From: Lobulomyces angularis
Lineage: Eukaryota; Chytridiomycota; Chytridiomycetes; Lobulomycetales; Lobulomycetaceae
Assembly (NCBI GenBank): GCA_027604685.1
Contig: JADHYX010000006.1
Span: 78,570 to 142,569 of the forward strand
DNA: 64,000 nt
Direction: 5' to 3'
Within the stretch, counting starts at the first letter, position 1. Each line of letters opens with the position of its first letter. Under the pieces are notes generated by a model. That model made no database searches and was not told the DNA's origin. It was given only the letters and a program-made list of their open reading frames with translations. Position numbers and translations under genes: made by a program. Positions 50,797 through 61,654 of this stretch are shown here, piece after piece.

Positions 50797-51881
50797 TTAA
50801 ATACATTCAACTTGTCTTCTTCTAGCAGCTACATTTTTAATAAACAGCCTCCTTTTAATCCTTTGTTGTATTCTCTTAAATAATTTATATTCTGGAAATA
50901 AATGATGAAAACTGTCGAGTGTAAGATTTAAGCGGGACATTTGAACATTATCAAGGTATTTAATAGGATTCCCATTTAATCTTAATCTAATTAGTGAATT
51001 CGGTAATTATTAAATTTTTGTAATTTGATTCCAACTGCAATTCAACAAAATTAATGAATCAGGTAAATTTTCAATTTTTTGTTATTTTTGATTTCCCCTC
51101 ATTTCCAAGTGAGTCAGTGAATTAGGTAAGTTTTCAACTTTTGTAATTGGATTGATGCTACAATCCAAGGAAGTTAATGAATCAGGTAAGTTTTGATTTT
51201 TTGTAAGTTGATTCCCGCTGCAAGCCAAGTCAGTTAATGAATCAGGTAAGTTTTCAATTTTTGAAGTTTTACTTTGAATGTAATCAAATTGTATTAATGA
51301 ATCAGGTAAGTTTTCAATCCTCGTAAATTGATTCCTACCACAAGCAATTTGAGTCAATGAATTAGGTAAGTTTTCAATTTTTATAATTGCATTTCTATAG
51401 CAACTAAATTAATTAATTTATCTGCATTTTTCAATTTTTGTAATTCGATTCCAACCACAATCAAATCGAGTTAATGAAGCAGGCAGGTTTTCAATGTTTG
51501 TATTTCGATTAATTATGCAACTAAACTGAACTAGCGATATCTGGTAAGTTTTCAATTTTTAATTTCATATCCATCACAATTAAACTGAGATAATGAATCA
51601 GATAAGGTTTCTATTTTTGAAATTAGATTATCAGCACATTGAAAATGAGTTAATGAATCAGGTAATTTTTCAATTTTTAAAATATAATTCCCACAATAAA
51701 TAAGAATAAGTAAGGTGTGTTAAGTAAGGAGGCTTTAAAGTATATCCACCCTTGTAAGTCAAATCCAAATTGATAAAAAAGTAAGATAAAATGCAAAAAA
51801 AGGTCGTCTATATACCAAGGAGCGAATGGTGCTGCTTTAGGTGTCGTTTATATGTGTTGTATTATCTTCTAAGTTTAGCAT
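50797..51881 (-). pseudogene. Decayed LPX-type leucine-rich-repeat gene, copy 1
   Basis: ATG at 51879-51881 (MLNLEDNTTHINDT, then an in-frame stop). Past a degenerate hydrophobic stretch, about twelve 60-bp units run from about 51700 to 50985. Each encodes a 20-residue repeat of the form LPDSLTSLDCSxNxITKIEN. Units at 51082-51357 are open; others carry stops or indels (for example TAA at 51082 and a double stop near 51006-51011). The C-terminal cap LPNSLIRLRLNGNPIKYLDN followed by HLFPEYKLFKRIQQRIKRRL and ARRRQVECI ends at 50797. The 20-residue LPxSLxxL unit is the LPX/TpLRR-like type known from bacterial effectors and some protist and viral proteins. The cysteine after LxxL is kept in many units. 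I call it a pseudogene because several stops are in frame. Confidence 0.75.
50985..51705. repeat. 60-bp tandem repeat array (about 12 units)
   Basis: The plus-strand unit begins near TTAATGAATCAGGTAAGTTT and recurs close to every 60 bp: about 51054, 51116, 51177, 51237, 51297, 51357, 51475, 51594 and 51654, with two or three degenerate units between. It is the coding repeat of the decayed LRR gene. Period and phase are best kept in the middle units. Confidence 0.8.
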
Positions 51882-52519
51882 TTAAAGAAAAAAAAGAGTT
51901 TTTGCACAGCTTTTTATAACTAAAATTTAGTGCTTTATATATTTATATAGATTGCAGTGTGCAAATTCAGACTGTGTAAGTTTCAAAGTTTGATAGTTTG
52001 CATTTTAGATCAAACTCCAAACTTCTAATTTCTGAGCCATACTGGAATTTTTAAAATTTGAAAACATAAAACAATAGTTTTCTTAAGTCTTCCTATATCA
52101 ATAAAAATTTTATTTTTAATCAAGAAGAATCTTTAAAATTCAGTTTTTTTTTAATACCATTATTTTTCTTTTCACAGTCTATGCAAGCTGGTAAAATAAG
52201 AGTACTGCACATATTAAATTTGCAAAGCATAGAGTGTTGGAGTTAAAGAGGATTGTGGTATAAGTAGTGTATAAAGAGTTATGGTGTAAATAGATGAATA
52301 GAAATGGTTGTTTTTTAAACATAGAATCAACAGAATATAAATATACTAGTATGAAAAAGTGTTTAAAGATTAAAATTCAGCTTGTTGTATTTTTAGTCTA
52401 TTTCCAGTTCATTACCAAAAAATCAATTTCTATTTCATTTCCACATATTAATATCTAATTCATTCTATAGTTAATTTCTAATCAATATCTGAAATTTGAA
52501 ATCAAAACATGGCAAATGC

Positions 52520-52925
52520 TGAAGATAGTTAATGAATTCGGTAAGTTTCAATTTTTTTGATTTGATTTTAATAACATTTAAAATGAGTTAAGAATCAGGT
52601 AAATTTTATAATTTTATTCCAGTCGCAAACCAACGGAGTTAATGAATCAGGAAAGTTTTCAATTTTTGTAATATGAATGGAACTGCAATCTAAGTCCGTT
52701 AGTGAATCAGGCAAATTTTCAATTTTTGATATTCAATTATTTTCACTGCGAAAATTGAATTAAGGAAGCAGGAAAGTTTTCAATTTTTGTCAGGTTAGTG
52801 TACCTCAAGTTCTGTTAGAAAAGTAAATAAGATAAAATGAAAATTAGTTTGAATATCAAAGAGTTAATTATGCTACCTGAAGTGCCGTTGGTTTCTTGTT
52901 TAGTATTATCTTTTGTGTTAAGCAT
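52520..52925 (-). pseudogene. Decayed LPX-type LRR gene, copy 2 (truncated)
   Basis: ATG at 52923-52925 starts MLNTKDNTKQETNGTSGSII, clearly homologous to the start of copy 1 (MLNLEDNTTHINDT). It then gives LIFKLIFILSYLLF, a hydrophobic stretch, and a stop. About five degenerate 60-bp LRR units follow, near 52763, 52703, 52642, 52590 and 52533, on the minus strand, with frame breaks. The flanking sequence around the ATG (plus strand ...GTATTATCTT..TG.GTTAAGCATTTAAA) also matches copy 1, so a whole gene was duplicated, not only the repeats. No C-terminal cap like that of copy 1 is seen. Confidence 0.62.
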
Positions 52926-53200
52926 TTAAAAGAAAAAAAAATTTTATTTTGAAAGTAACTCTCTGGTGATTACACAGGCAGCTTGATTGGGTTTTCCAGT
53001 GGTAAAGTTTCGATTTTTTGTTTTAAAGAACAAACTCAAATATTTTAATATTTTAATAATAAAAAGAGCATGGAAAAGTATTGTTAACATTAGAATGATG
53101 CTATTTTTGGTACAGTAATAAATAAAGGTAGTGTTGTAAAAGAACTTCTTCTAGATCTTGCTACTTTGTAATTTATTCAAATTTGTATAGTATTTTTTAG

Positions 53201-53288
53201 GTTGAACCGCGCCGAACGCGCCGATGACGCCTAGAAATATTCACGCCTATCTGCGCACATGTCGCGAAACGCGCCATTCCTCCGCTAG
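53201..53288. other. Isolated GC-rich island
   Basis: About 90 bp of very high G+C inside strongly AT-rich DNA. It contains repeated CGA(A)ACGCGCC (at about 53213 and 53266), two copies of ACGCCTA (53227 and 53243) and overlapping GCGCC strings. It does not fold as a tRNA that I can see and has no open frame of value. Function unknown. Confidence 0.6.
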
Positions 53289-53938
53289 ACAAAATTCACT
53301 TTGTAAAATAAAGGATTTCGCTTCCATTCTAAATCCCTTAAATTCTTTCAGAGTTGAACTTTCGTTTTCAGATCTTGTTAGAGGGACTTTAGAGTAAGAA
53401 GTAGTAATTTTGGGATTTAACTGGACTTGGTAAAATAATTTTCCTTTATTTCTGCTTGAAATTCTTGTATCTGTTTTTAATTTATAATTTCTATTCCTCA
53501 GATTTTATGGAAAATGGTAATTTGAATCAAAGAATTATTCTTTTTAGACCTTCAATTCTAGCAGTAATGCTTTTAAGACAGTATCTTCTTTTTAATAATG
53601 TTCATGTAAAGATTTGATTTCCATTTGTGGTTGGTTGAGAGAAATATTAGATTAAAAAGGATTAATAAAATTAAATTTAACGAAATTGTAGGAAATTGGT
53701 GTTTAACTTAAGGTTATCTATAAACCAAAGTAAAAAATCGAAAAGATAACGAGTTTAATTGTTTTGATGTTGGTTGCAAAAGATATTGTTTTGATTCTTT
53801 AAAGGATTTGTACTTGCAACAATCATTTTATCTCATTTTATTTTCATAAAACAAGCACAAGGAAACATGAAGAAACTACAACGACCACAATTTCAAACAA
53901 AGAATAAACTTAAAATTGCTGTGGCGGAATGCTTGTCA
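53289..53938. other. Intergenic region, no gene recognised
   Basis: About 650 bp of AT-rich sequence between the GC island and the minisatellite. A moderately balanced block lies at 53330-53410. Nothing in either direction resembles a known protein or RNA. Confidence 0.45.
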
Positions 53939-54077
53939 CAATTACACTATTAATACAATACAAATACACTACAATTACAATATAAATACACTACAATTAC
54001 ACTACAATTACACTACAATTACACTACAATTACACTACAATTACACTACAATTACACTACAATTACTATACAATTAC
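53939..54077. repeat. 11-bp minisatellite (ATTACACTACA)n
   Basis: About twelve tandem copies of an 11-bp unit, ATTACACTACA, nearly perfect from 53990 to 54065 and diverging at both edges (ATACAAATACACTACA variants on the left). It opens a repetitive frame in several phases, which should not be read as a gene. Confidence 0.9.
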
Positions 54078-54646
54078 TGCATAATTTTTGCTTGGTGATA
54101 TGTCATCAGAAATAGATAAAAAAAATTCAATATAAAATTCTTTATTGAAAATTTCATTAAAAATTACTATCATTTGAACAGGTTACGGAAATAAAACTTC
54201 TATCGACAACCACCACAAATCCAACACCTCCTCCAACTATTACCGTAAAATTGATTTTATGTTGAATGGAATGGAACTCATAGAGGCATGGGGTCAGTCT
54301 GCTGTCACTTTGAATTGTACCTTGCATTACATAATAACATTGTAAGCAAAAATTTAATTTTTTCATAGTTAAAATATCATCTTCTAGTTCCACTTACAGA
54401 TGGTTTAAATCAACACCATTCGTAAGTGTTCAAATAAGTTCTAAACTGAATCGTTTAGTATTAAATTTTTTGTTTCCATGTAACACCAATTTGTACCCTT
54501 TTATTACCTGAATAATTTTAACTGATTTCAGGGAACATGGAAAAAAGTCGGAATTATTTCAAAAAAACTTGACCTCAATAAAAGAAATAAAAAAAAAAAA
54601 AAAATTTTAATTAAAAGTTGTTTAAAAAAAATTTCATTCAAAAAAA
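54078..54646. other. Intergenic region with doubtful short frames
   Basis: A minus-strand frame at 54157-54393 (MELEDDILTMKKLNFCLQCY...) and a plus-strand frame in the same bases are both open for about 70 codons. Neither has a recognisable motif or consistent splice partners. The rest is homopolymer-rich. Confidence 0.4.
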
Positions 54647-54820
54647 ATGCCCTTTAATCCCCAATCGTTTTTTATTATTTTTAATCTCAATCTCGCTGTT
54701 TTAACTTCTGCAGAACAAAAAGAATCCCTTCCTTCAAAATTCAAGAGAACCATTAAAAAGAAAAAAAGTGTGATACATCCATTTATGAATGAATTTTACA
54801 ATAATCAACCATTCAAATGA
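54647..54820 (+). CDS. Small putative secreted peptide (57 aa, tentative)
   Basis: Short intronless frame: ATG at 54647, stop at 54818. The first about 21 residues, MPFNPQSFFIIFNLNLAVLT, are hydrophobic and end SA, fitting a signal peptide; the remainder is basic (KFKRTIKKKKS) and ends FYNNQPFK. Composition is far from what the surrounding AT-rich DNA gives by chance, and a poly-A-rich leader precedes the ATG. No homologue is recognised. It could be a small secreted protein or a chance frame. Confidence 0.35.
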   Translation: MPFNPQSFFIIFNLNLAVLTSAEQKESLPSKFKRTIKKKKSVIHPFMNEFYNNQPFK

Positions 54821-55068
54821 TACAGTTTCAGTAATATGTCTTGATTTTTATATATAGAAAATTTATACCATTTTTTTTTTCTTGAATGTATATAGAATTT
54901 TAAAATATTGATTATTAATCAATACTCAGAAAGTCAGTTTTCTACAACTATTAAATAATTTAAATAAATTATATTATTGAAACTGTAGTAAAATAAAAAT
55001 AAAAAAAACAAACTTAAAAATTTAATATAATCTACAAATATTCAAAAAAAAACAAAAAAAAACTAGTC

Positions 55069-57918
55069 CTATTTAGGCGGAGAAGCAGAAGTTGGTATTT
55101 CTTTTTTACTACTTTCACTGGCACCAAGGTATTCCAAATATGATGTTGGCTCTGGATATGGGCTAAATCGATTTCCATAAAGTTAATTCAAAAAATCAAG
55201 AATGTTACTTACCGTGGACCCAGCAATTCTAATATATCTTCTCTACCAATTACTTCTTTTTCCAGTAATCTTTTTGCAACTTTTTCTACCTCTGCCTTTC
55301 TTTCTGTTAGCAGCTTTTTTGTTCTCTCATAAGATTCATTAATTATATTTCTAACTTCAGAATCAATTAATTTCCCTGTTTCCTCAGAATACGGTTTTTG
55401 AAATCCTTCATTCTCTGATCCTGCAAAACTTATGTTACCTACATTTAAACTCATTCCATAATGAGTGATCATTCCGTATGCCATTTTTGTAATTTTTTGC
55501 AAGTCATCTGATGCACCAGTTGTTATACTGTTAAAGAATATTTCCTCTGAAACTCTTCCTCCTAATGTCATACACATCATCTATAGATAGATAAATTTCT
55601 AAACATATACGAATAAATCTTACATCTATTAACTGCTCTTTAGAATGCAAGAAGTTTTCCTTTGGTAAATATTGCGCATAACCCAGCGCTCCACCTCCTC
55701 TGGGAATGATGGAAACCTTAAGTAAGGGATGCGCATGCTGAAGAAACCAACCACAAACTGCATGCCCTGCTTCATGATGGGCAACAATTTTTTTTTCTTC
55801 TGGTGACAATATTCGTGATTTTTTTTCTAATCCTCCAATAACTCTTTCAATTGCCATTTCAAAGTGCTTCACCTTTACTACATCAGAAAGACCTCGAGCT
55901 GCTATCAAGGCAGCCTCATTACACACATTATGGACATCAGCTCCACTAAATCCAGGTGTTAAAGCAGCTAATTTCTTAGCTAATTTATCTTCGCTTTCTT
56001 CCGAGTCCACTTTTATAGGTTTTAAATGTACCTTAAAAATTGCTACTCTCCCTTTAATGTCTGGTCTATCAATTGAAATGTGCCTATCAAATCGTCCCGG
56101 ACGCAGCAAAGCTGGATCCAATACTCCCGGCATATTCGTACCTGCCAATACTACAACATGCTCAGTGCTATTGAAACCATCCATTTCAACTAAAAGTTGA
56201 TTTAAAGTACTTTCCCTTTCATCATGTCCACCCATACCACTGCGCTTCCCCCCTCTTGCTTTACCAATAGCGTCTATTTCATCAATAAAAATAATACAAC
56301 TATCCAAAAATATTAAAAAATATTACATTGTTATTTATCAATATATTACGGAGTATTTTTTTTAGCTGTGGCAAAAAGATCCCTTACCCTGGACGATCCC
56401 ACACCAACAAACATCTCTAAAAACTCGGATCCAGATACACTAAAAAAAGCTACTCCGGCTTCACCTGCAGTAGCTTTTGCCAATAATGTTTTACCTGTAC
56501 CCTAAAAAAAATTTCATTATTGAATAATTAGAAAAACTCATATATTACCGGAGGACCAGAAAGAATAGCTCCTTTGGGAATTTTTGCCCCAAGCTTTTCG
56601 TAAAATTCAGGGTTTTTTAAGAATTTTACAAACTCCATAATTTCTTCTTTGGCTTCATCCATACCAGCAACATCCTTAAATTTTATAGGAACCGCATCTT
56701 GATGATTAAATAGCTTAGCTCTGGATTTTCCCATCCCAAAAATTCCACTGTTACCCGCTCCTACACTGCTTGCCCGCTTTGTTAAATACCAAATACCTCC
56801 CATTATCAATAATGTTGGAGCAAGTTGGAGCAAAATAGTTGCTGTTGAAGTTTCATTAACATATGATATAGGTATCCTATCTCTTGATGATATGCCCAAT
56901 TCTTTCTGTGCTTCCTCCATGTTTCTTTCAAATGATTCCACGCTGCCGATTGTAAAATAATGAGATACTAAAATTTACATTAAGATTACTCTAAAAAATA
57001 TTATTGTACCAGTAGGTTGATTGAATTGTAAATTTCTAGGTCGGTTATTTCCTGTTGGTATTAAACCACTGTCAGCTCTTAAATAAACTCTAACATATTG
57101 TTTATTTACTACTTCCAAATGTTCAACTAAACCTAAATTTTCATTATTAAATTTTATCTACTTGAAAAAATAACATTAATTTACCTTTGTCTAAATAGTT
57201 AACTCTAAAATCGTGAAAAGTTATTTGATTTTGATCATCAGAAAGTGGAAGTTGATATAAAAGAAATAAAGCAAGTAAAACATAATAAAAGTAATTTTCA
57301 TTAGTAGTATTAATCGTTCCGGAAGATTTTTTCGATTGTTGATTATTATTTCTCGGCTGCTGATTACTTGGTTGTTGATTTCCATTCTTAGGTTGCTGAC
57401 TATTATTCTTGGGTTGCTGATTGTTACTAGAAACTGGAGGTTTGTTACTGGGTTGCTGTGAGTTATTATTATTAACTATAAAATATGTAAATAAGAAATT
57501 ATTAGCTGGAAAAAGATTTAAGAGGTGTTTCTTTATAATAAAAGAGATTTAAAAGATTGAAAAAAAAAAAACTGCATTGCATTCGCTACATTCTATTGAT
57601 GAAGAACCCGTTACTTTACTCATTCTTACCATTATCAGAATTAGCGCTATTATTCGCAACTTTTGGATGATTTGTTTTATCCTGATTTACATTCTTATTA
57701 TTGTCACTACTATTTGCACTAGTTGGTTTTTGATTTTGGAAAAAGTTTTCAAAACCGCTATACTTCTTTCGATCTGAATAAAATGCTTTAAAATATAATA
57801 TATTTGATTTAACAATTAAAGATTGCTTAACAAGAGATGAATTAATAAAAATAGGTTTCAAGAGTGTCGATTTATTTGCATGCTTTAGCTGGTAAAAAGC
57901 ACTTAGTCTTTTAAGCAT
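55069..57918 (-). CDS. AFG3: Mitochondrial m-AAA protease (AFG3L2/Yta12, FtsH family)
   Basis: About nine exons. [20 protein letters not shown] is a basic presequence. An Asn/Gln-rich, low-complexity region with [14 protein letters not shown] repeats (57340-57480) precedes a membrane segment [16 protein letters not shown]. The intermembrane region ends before a second segment, [20 protein letters not shown]. The AAA domain has Walker [20 protein letters not shown] (split by an intron after GPP), the pore loop FVGVG, Walker [13 protein letters not shown], and the second region of homology [20 protein letters not shown]. The protease domain has zinc motif HHEAGHAV and C-terminal ligands in [10 protein letters not shown]. 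It degrades inner-membrane proteins and processes bL32m. The glutamine-rich insert is the only unusual part. Confidence 0.95.
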
Positions 57919-58660
57919 TTTATTTTTTAAAAATACTATGTTTTTTTTTTTTTGTTACACAGTGCTGCTTGCCACGTTTAGATTCACATTGTGTTATATT
58001 TACAAATAATTATTATAAATTAATTTTACAAATAAATATTGTGACATTTAAAATTTTTTGGCAATTGATAACTTAGTCAGAGAAAATATATTTTAAAATG
58101 TAGTAAACGTCAAAGTTATCGATAAAATCAAAGTTAAAACAATTTAAGAAATGACTTTAAAATATACGACAATTCTGTAAATTATTTATGAACTATATAC
58201 ACGATCATTCTAAGATTATTTATGCAGAACTGAAGTTAATATTTCTCGTTTTCATTTTCTCAGTAATATAAACAGCTACTTAAGAAATTAAGTTTCCAAT
58301 TCTATTTAGCTATTTTGTTATTTTTTTTTAAATTGAATAAATAAAAAATTTATAAAAAATGCTTTAATATGTTTAATATCCACTTAACATACAGTTCAGC
58401 TAATGTGACACATTATAGTCCCAAATTCCCAATATAATGTTTTAGAATTTAAATCATGTAAGCGGTTGGGGTCATTGTCAATAAAGCATTCAATTTTAGC
58501 ATTTATTTTCAAGTAAATTCTTTTTCAATTCGGAAATGGTTTCTTTTTTTTACCGGAAGCTTTTGATGTTGGAGAGTGTTCCGATACAGATACATCCCAT
58601 AAAAGCCATTAAGTTTTTTCTAGAACAACAGAAAAAACTTTAAATCATAAACTATAATAT
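57919..58660. promoter_or_regulatory. Divergent promoter region
   Basis: 742 bp between the m-AAA protease start (minus) and the NRAMP start (plus). AT-rich with no recognisable gene; a slightly more balanced stretch lies at 58390-58470. Confidence 0.45.
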
Positions 58661-60730
58661 ATGAGCAATACTTTGAAACACACGAAATCATTTTTTAAAT
58701 CTTTTGCTTCTTTTCTTGGTCCAGGTATAGTATTTATTTCCTTTTGTCTATTAATTCATTTTCAAACTAGGTTACATGGTGGCAATTGGTATGATATTCA
58801 TATTCCTTTGTTCAGATATTTTATCTTTACTACTTTCTCAAAAAATCAAGGTTACTTGGATCCAGGTAATAATTCTGCACTGAACTTTTTTTCTTACTTT
58901 CTTAGGAAATTGGGCAACTGATTTAGCAGCAGGTGCACAGTTTGGGAACAAATTACTTTTTGTTATTCTACTCTCCAATGTGGTTGCGGTTTTGCTTCAA
59001 TATTTATGTGTTAAATTAGGTACGCTATTATTTTATTTAAGATTAATGTATGGTATCACCGTTAATAGGAATTGTGACGAAAAATGATCTAGCTCAATCC
59101 TGTAGAAAATACTTACCAAATGGGGTATATTTATTGATAGAAAATCTTAATTTTTTTTCCTCTCATTTAGGTGAACATTTTTTTTTACATTTTATGTGAA
59201 TTAGCTATTATTGCTTGTGATTTGGCTGAAGTTATTGGAACGGCCATTGCGTTGAATTTGGTATTAACTAATCAATGGATATGTGATTTTTAAACTTTAT
59301 AGATTTTTGGACTTCCGGTGACACTGGGAATTATTTTGACAGGTTTAGATGTTATGGTCATTCTGTTCGGATGGAATACTAAGCATTTTAGGCGATTTGA
59401 AATAGTATTATTTGGTTGTGTAGCTCTTGTTTTTGCTTGCTTCGTAGTGTTAATTATAAAAGCACAACCAGAATGGTTATCTGTTTTTAAAGGCTTTGTT
59501 CCAAACAGATTGGTTTTAGATAATAGGGACGCTTTATACATAGCTATGGGAATTCTTGGTGCTACTGTTATGGTGATATTTATTACTTAACTTAAAATTA
59601 ACTTTATTTTCTTTACTTCTTTTTTTTAAGCCTCACAATTTATATCTTCATTCGCATATAGTTAAATTTAGAACTCCAAAAAATGAAGGTACCACAGAAG
59701 ATAATTTGGGTGTACCTCTGTTTGTTGAAACTTTTGATGAACCAGAATGCAATGAAGTCTCTCCGTTAAATGTATCTACGCAAGTTAGCTCTGTTACCTA
59801 CAATACTATACCAGCAGATTATATGCCTCTAGTTAATCCTAATTCACCATTTAACTATTTTAAATTGATAAAAAATGCCATAATGTACTCTAACTACGAT
59901 TCCATTTTAGGTATTAGTTATTATTTTGAAATAAAATCTAAGTTAGTTTTGCAGCATTGTCGGTTGCATTATTGGTAAATTCAAGCATATTAATCGTTGC
60001 TGCAGCAGCCTTTTATAAGATTGGAGAAACGAATATTGCCGAATTGAAGGGTTCTAATTATTTGACTTTAATTTTTGATTTTAATTTTGAAATTTTTTGT
60101 TATAGATGCTCATTCGATGATTACTGCAAACTTAGGTCCATTTGCAGGATTTTGTTTTGCATTAGCACTTCTTCTTTCTGGTCAGTCCAGCACGATTACT
60201 GGTAACTTTTCAATTTTTAATTATCTGTTAATAGTTCTTAGGAACCATTGCTGGTCAAATTTGTATGGATGGATTCTTGGGTAACAAAATAAAACTAGCC
60301 CCTTGGTTACGAAGGTAAAATTTGTTAACAAAATTAAATTTATCTTATGATTTTTTTTTAGAATAATCACAAGAAGTTTGGCCATAGTTCCAGCTGTATT
60401 ATTTGCGGTGTTTAAAGGAGAAGATAGCATAAATGACCTTTTAGTTTTATCTCAAGTTGTACTTTCTTTACAACTACCTTTTGCAGTCATACCCTTAGTA
60501 TATTTTACCTGCTCTAAAGAAATTATGACCATAAAACATAAAGTTGGAAATGAGGAATATGTGGAAAAGTCATATGAGAATTCGAAATTATTAGGGTATC
60601 AATTAATTTGAAGAATACCGATAACTTAATTTTTTTTAGATTTTTAGCTGTTATTGTATCTATCGTGTTAACGTTTTTGAATGGGGTACTAATATATCAG
60701 TCTTTATTCATGGATGAAACCAAGAAATAA
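58661..60730 (+). CDS. SMF: NRAMP divalent-metal transporter (SMF type) with two micro-exons
   Basis: About eleven exons. Exon 1 (58661-58724) ends in SFLGPG; the 18-nt exon 58771-58788 encodes YMVAIG and the 15-nt exon 58851-58865 YLDPG, joining to [16 protein letters not shown] (from 58906). Together they rebuild the TM1 metal-site motif DPGN. TM6 has [16 protein letters not shown] with the MPHN metal ligands (exon join near 59575-59630). Later blocks include [20 protein letters not shown] and [17 protein letters not shown], the family signature between TM8 and TM9, and [10 protein letters not shown]. Eleven or so membrane segments are visible. It moves Mn2+ or Fe2+ with protons at the plasma membrane or vacuole. 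It ends MDETKK. Confidence 0.94.
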
Positions 60731-61654
60731 TGATATTTTTTTAATTTTTATCCAGAATTATTTCAGGATACTGTAATTCTTACATATATTATATTTTTTA
60801 TTATATCACTACAATTCAATGGTAAATAAATTCATTGTAAATTTTACCTACAGTGTTATCGAAAAAACCGATACATTTATTGTAATTAATATTTAATAGC
60901 ATTACCAAAACTTTTATACTTTCTGTGAAACCTTATTTCATCCCATATTTCGAGTAGTCTATTAGTGCAACTTTTGATGTTGGAAATCATTTTTTTTGTC
61001 ATCTTGTTATTAATTATTGCCTAAAAGTTTTCAATAGATTAAAAATCTGGATTCTGGGGTGTCTGATATTTCTAATTTGGTTTTTACTACAATCAAAACG
61101 AGTTAAAGCATTAGATGAGTTTTCAAAATCGGCAAATTGATTATTAAAAAATTTAAGCAGAGCTTTTGAATTTGTGTTTTATAATGAAAATTCTAAATAA
61201 TGCAAAAGTAAGAATCATATGATATTCTAAGAAAAATGAAAATTAAAGAACTGCATTTTCTGTTAGTGCTATTAGATTCTCCTTCGTTTTTCCCCGAAAT
61301 ACAAACGAAATATTACCCATTTTTTTTTATTTATAGTTAAAGATTGCAGCAAATATTCAAGTAGTAACAAGAGAAAAAAAGGATGAGATAATTATTAGGT
61401 ATTTATAAGGATGTAAATGATAGCAAAGAAATTGGGGATTACTTGTGAACAGCAAGAAACGCAACCCCTTTGTATTGTAACTATTTAATATCATTCTGGG
61501 AATAACATTTTCTACTTTTAAAATAATCAATCAAATTGTTAAAAATATTGGTTACCAGCTCTTTTTTATTACAAAAGATTGTTATTACTCCATTTTATTT
61601 TGGAAAAATTACAGTTTATTTAAAACTAAAAAATATTTCTTTTGGAAAAAAATA
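60731..61654. other. Intergenic region with an LRR remnant
   Basis: About 920 bp with no intact gene. It contains a degenerate LRR unit at about 61065-61145, listed as its own entry. The rest is AT-rich without recognisable features. Confidence 0.5.
61065..61145 (-). pseudogene. Degenerate LPX-type LRR fragment
   Basis: Read on the minus strand this gives NQFADFENSSNALTRFDCSK then NQIRNI, which follows the LPDSLTSLDCSxNxITKIEN unit of the decayed genes 10 kb away, including the cysteine. Only one to two units are recognisable and there is no frame around them. Confidence 0.45.

Noticed and set aside
53201..53288. GC island as a tRNA gene
   Set aside because: GGTTCAACC at one end looked T-loop-like on the minus strand, but anticodon and acceptor stems cannot be formed.
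54001..54076. Minisatellite considered as a CRISPR-like array
   Set aside because: Units abut directly with no spacers, and the genome is eukaryotic.
53916..54098. Open frame with repeated TTITLQLHYNY
   Set aside because: It is only the translation of the 11-bp minisatellite; all phases stay open for the same reason.
54157..54393. Minus-strand frame MELEDDILTMKKLNFCLQCY
   Set aside because: About 70 codons, no motif, no convincing splice partners, and the opposite strand is equally open.
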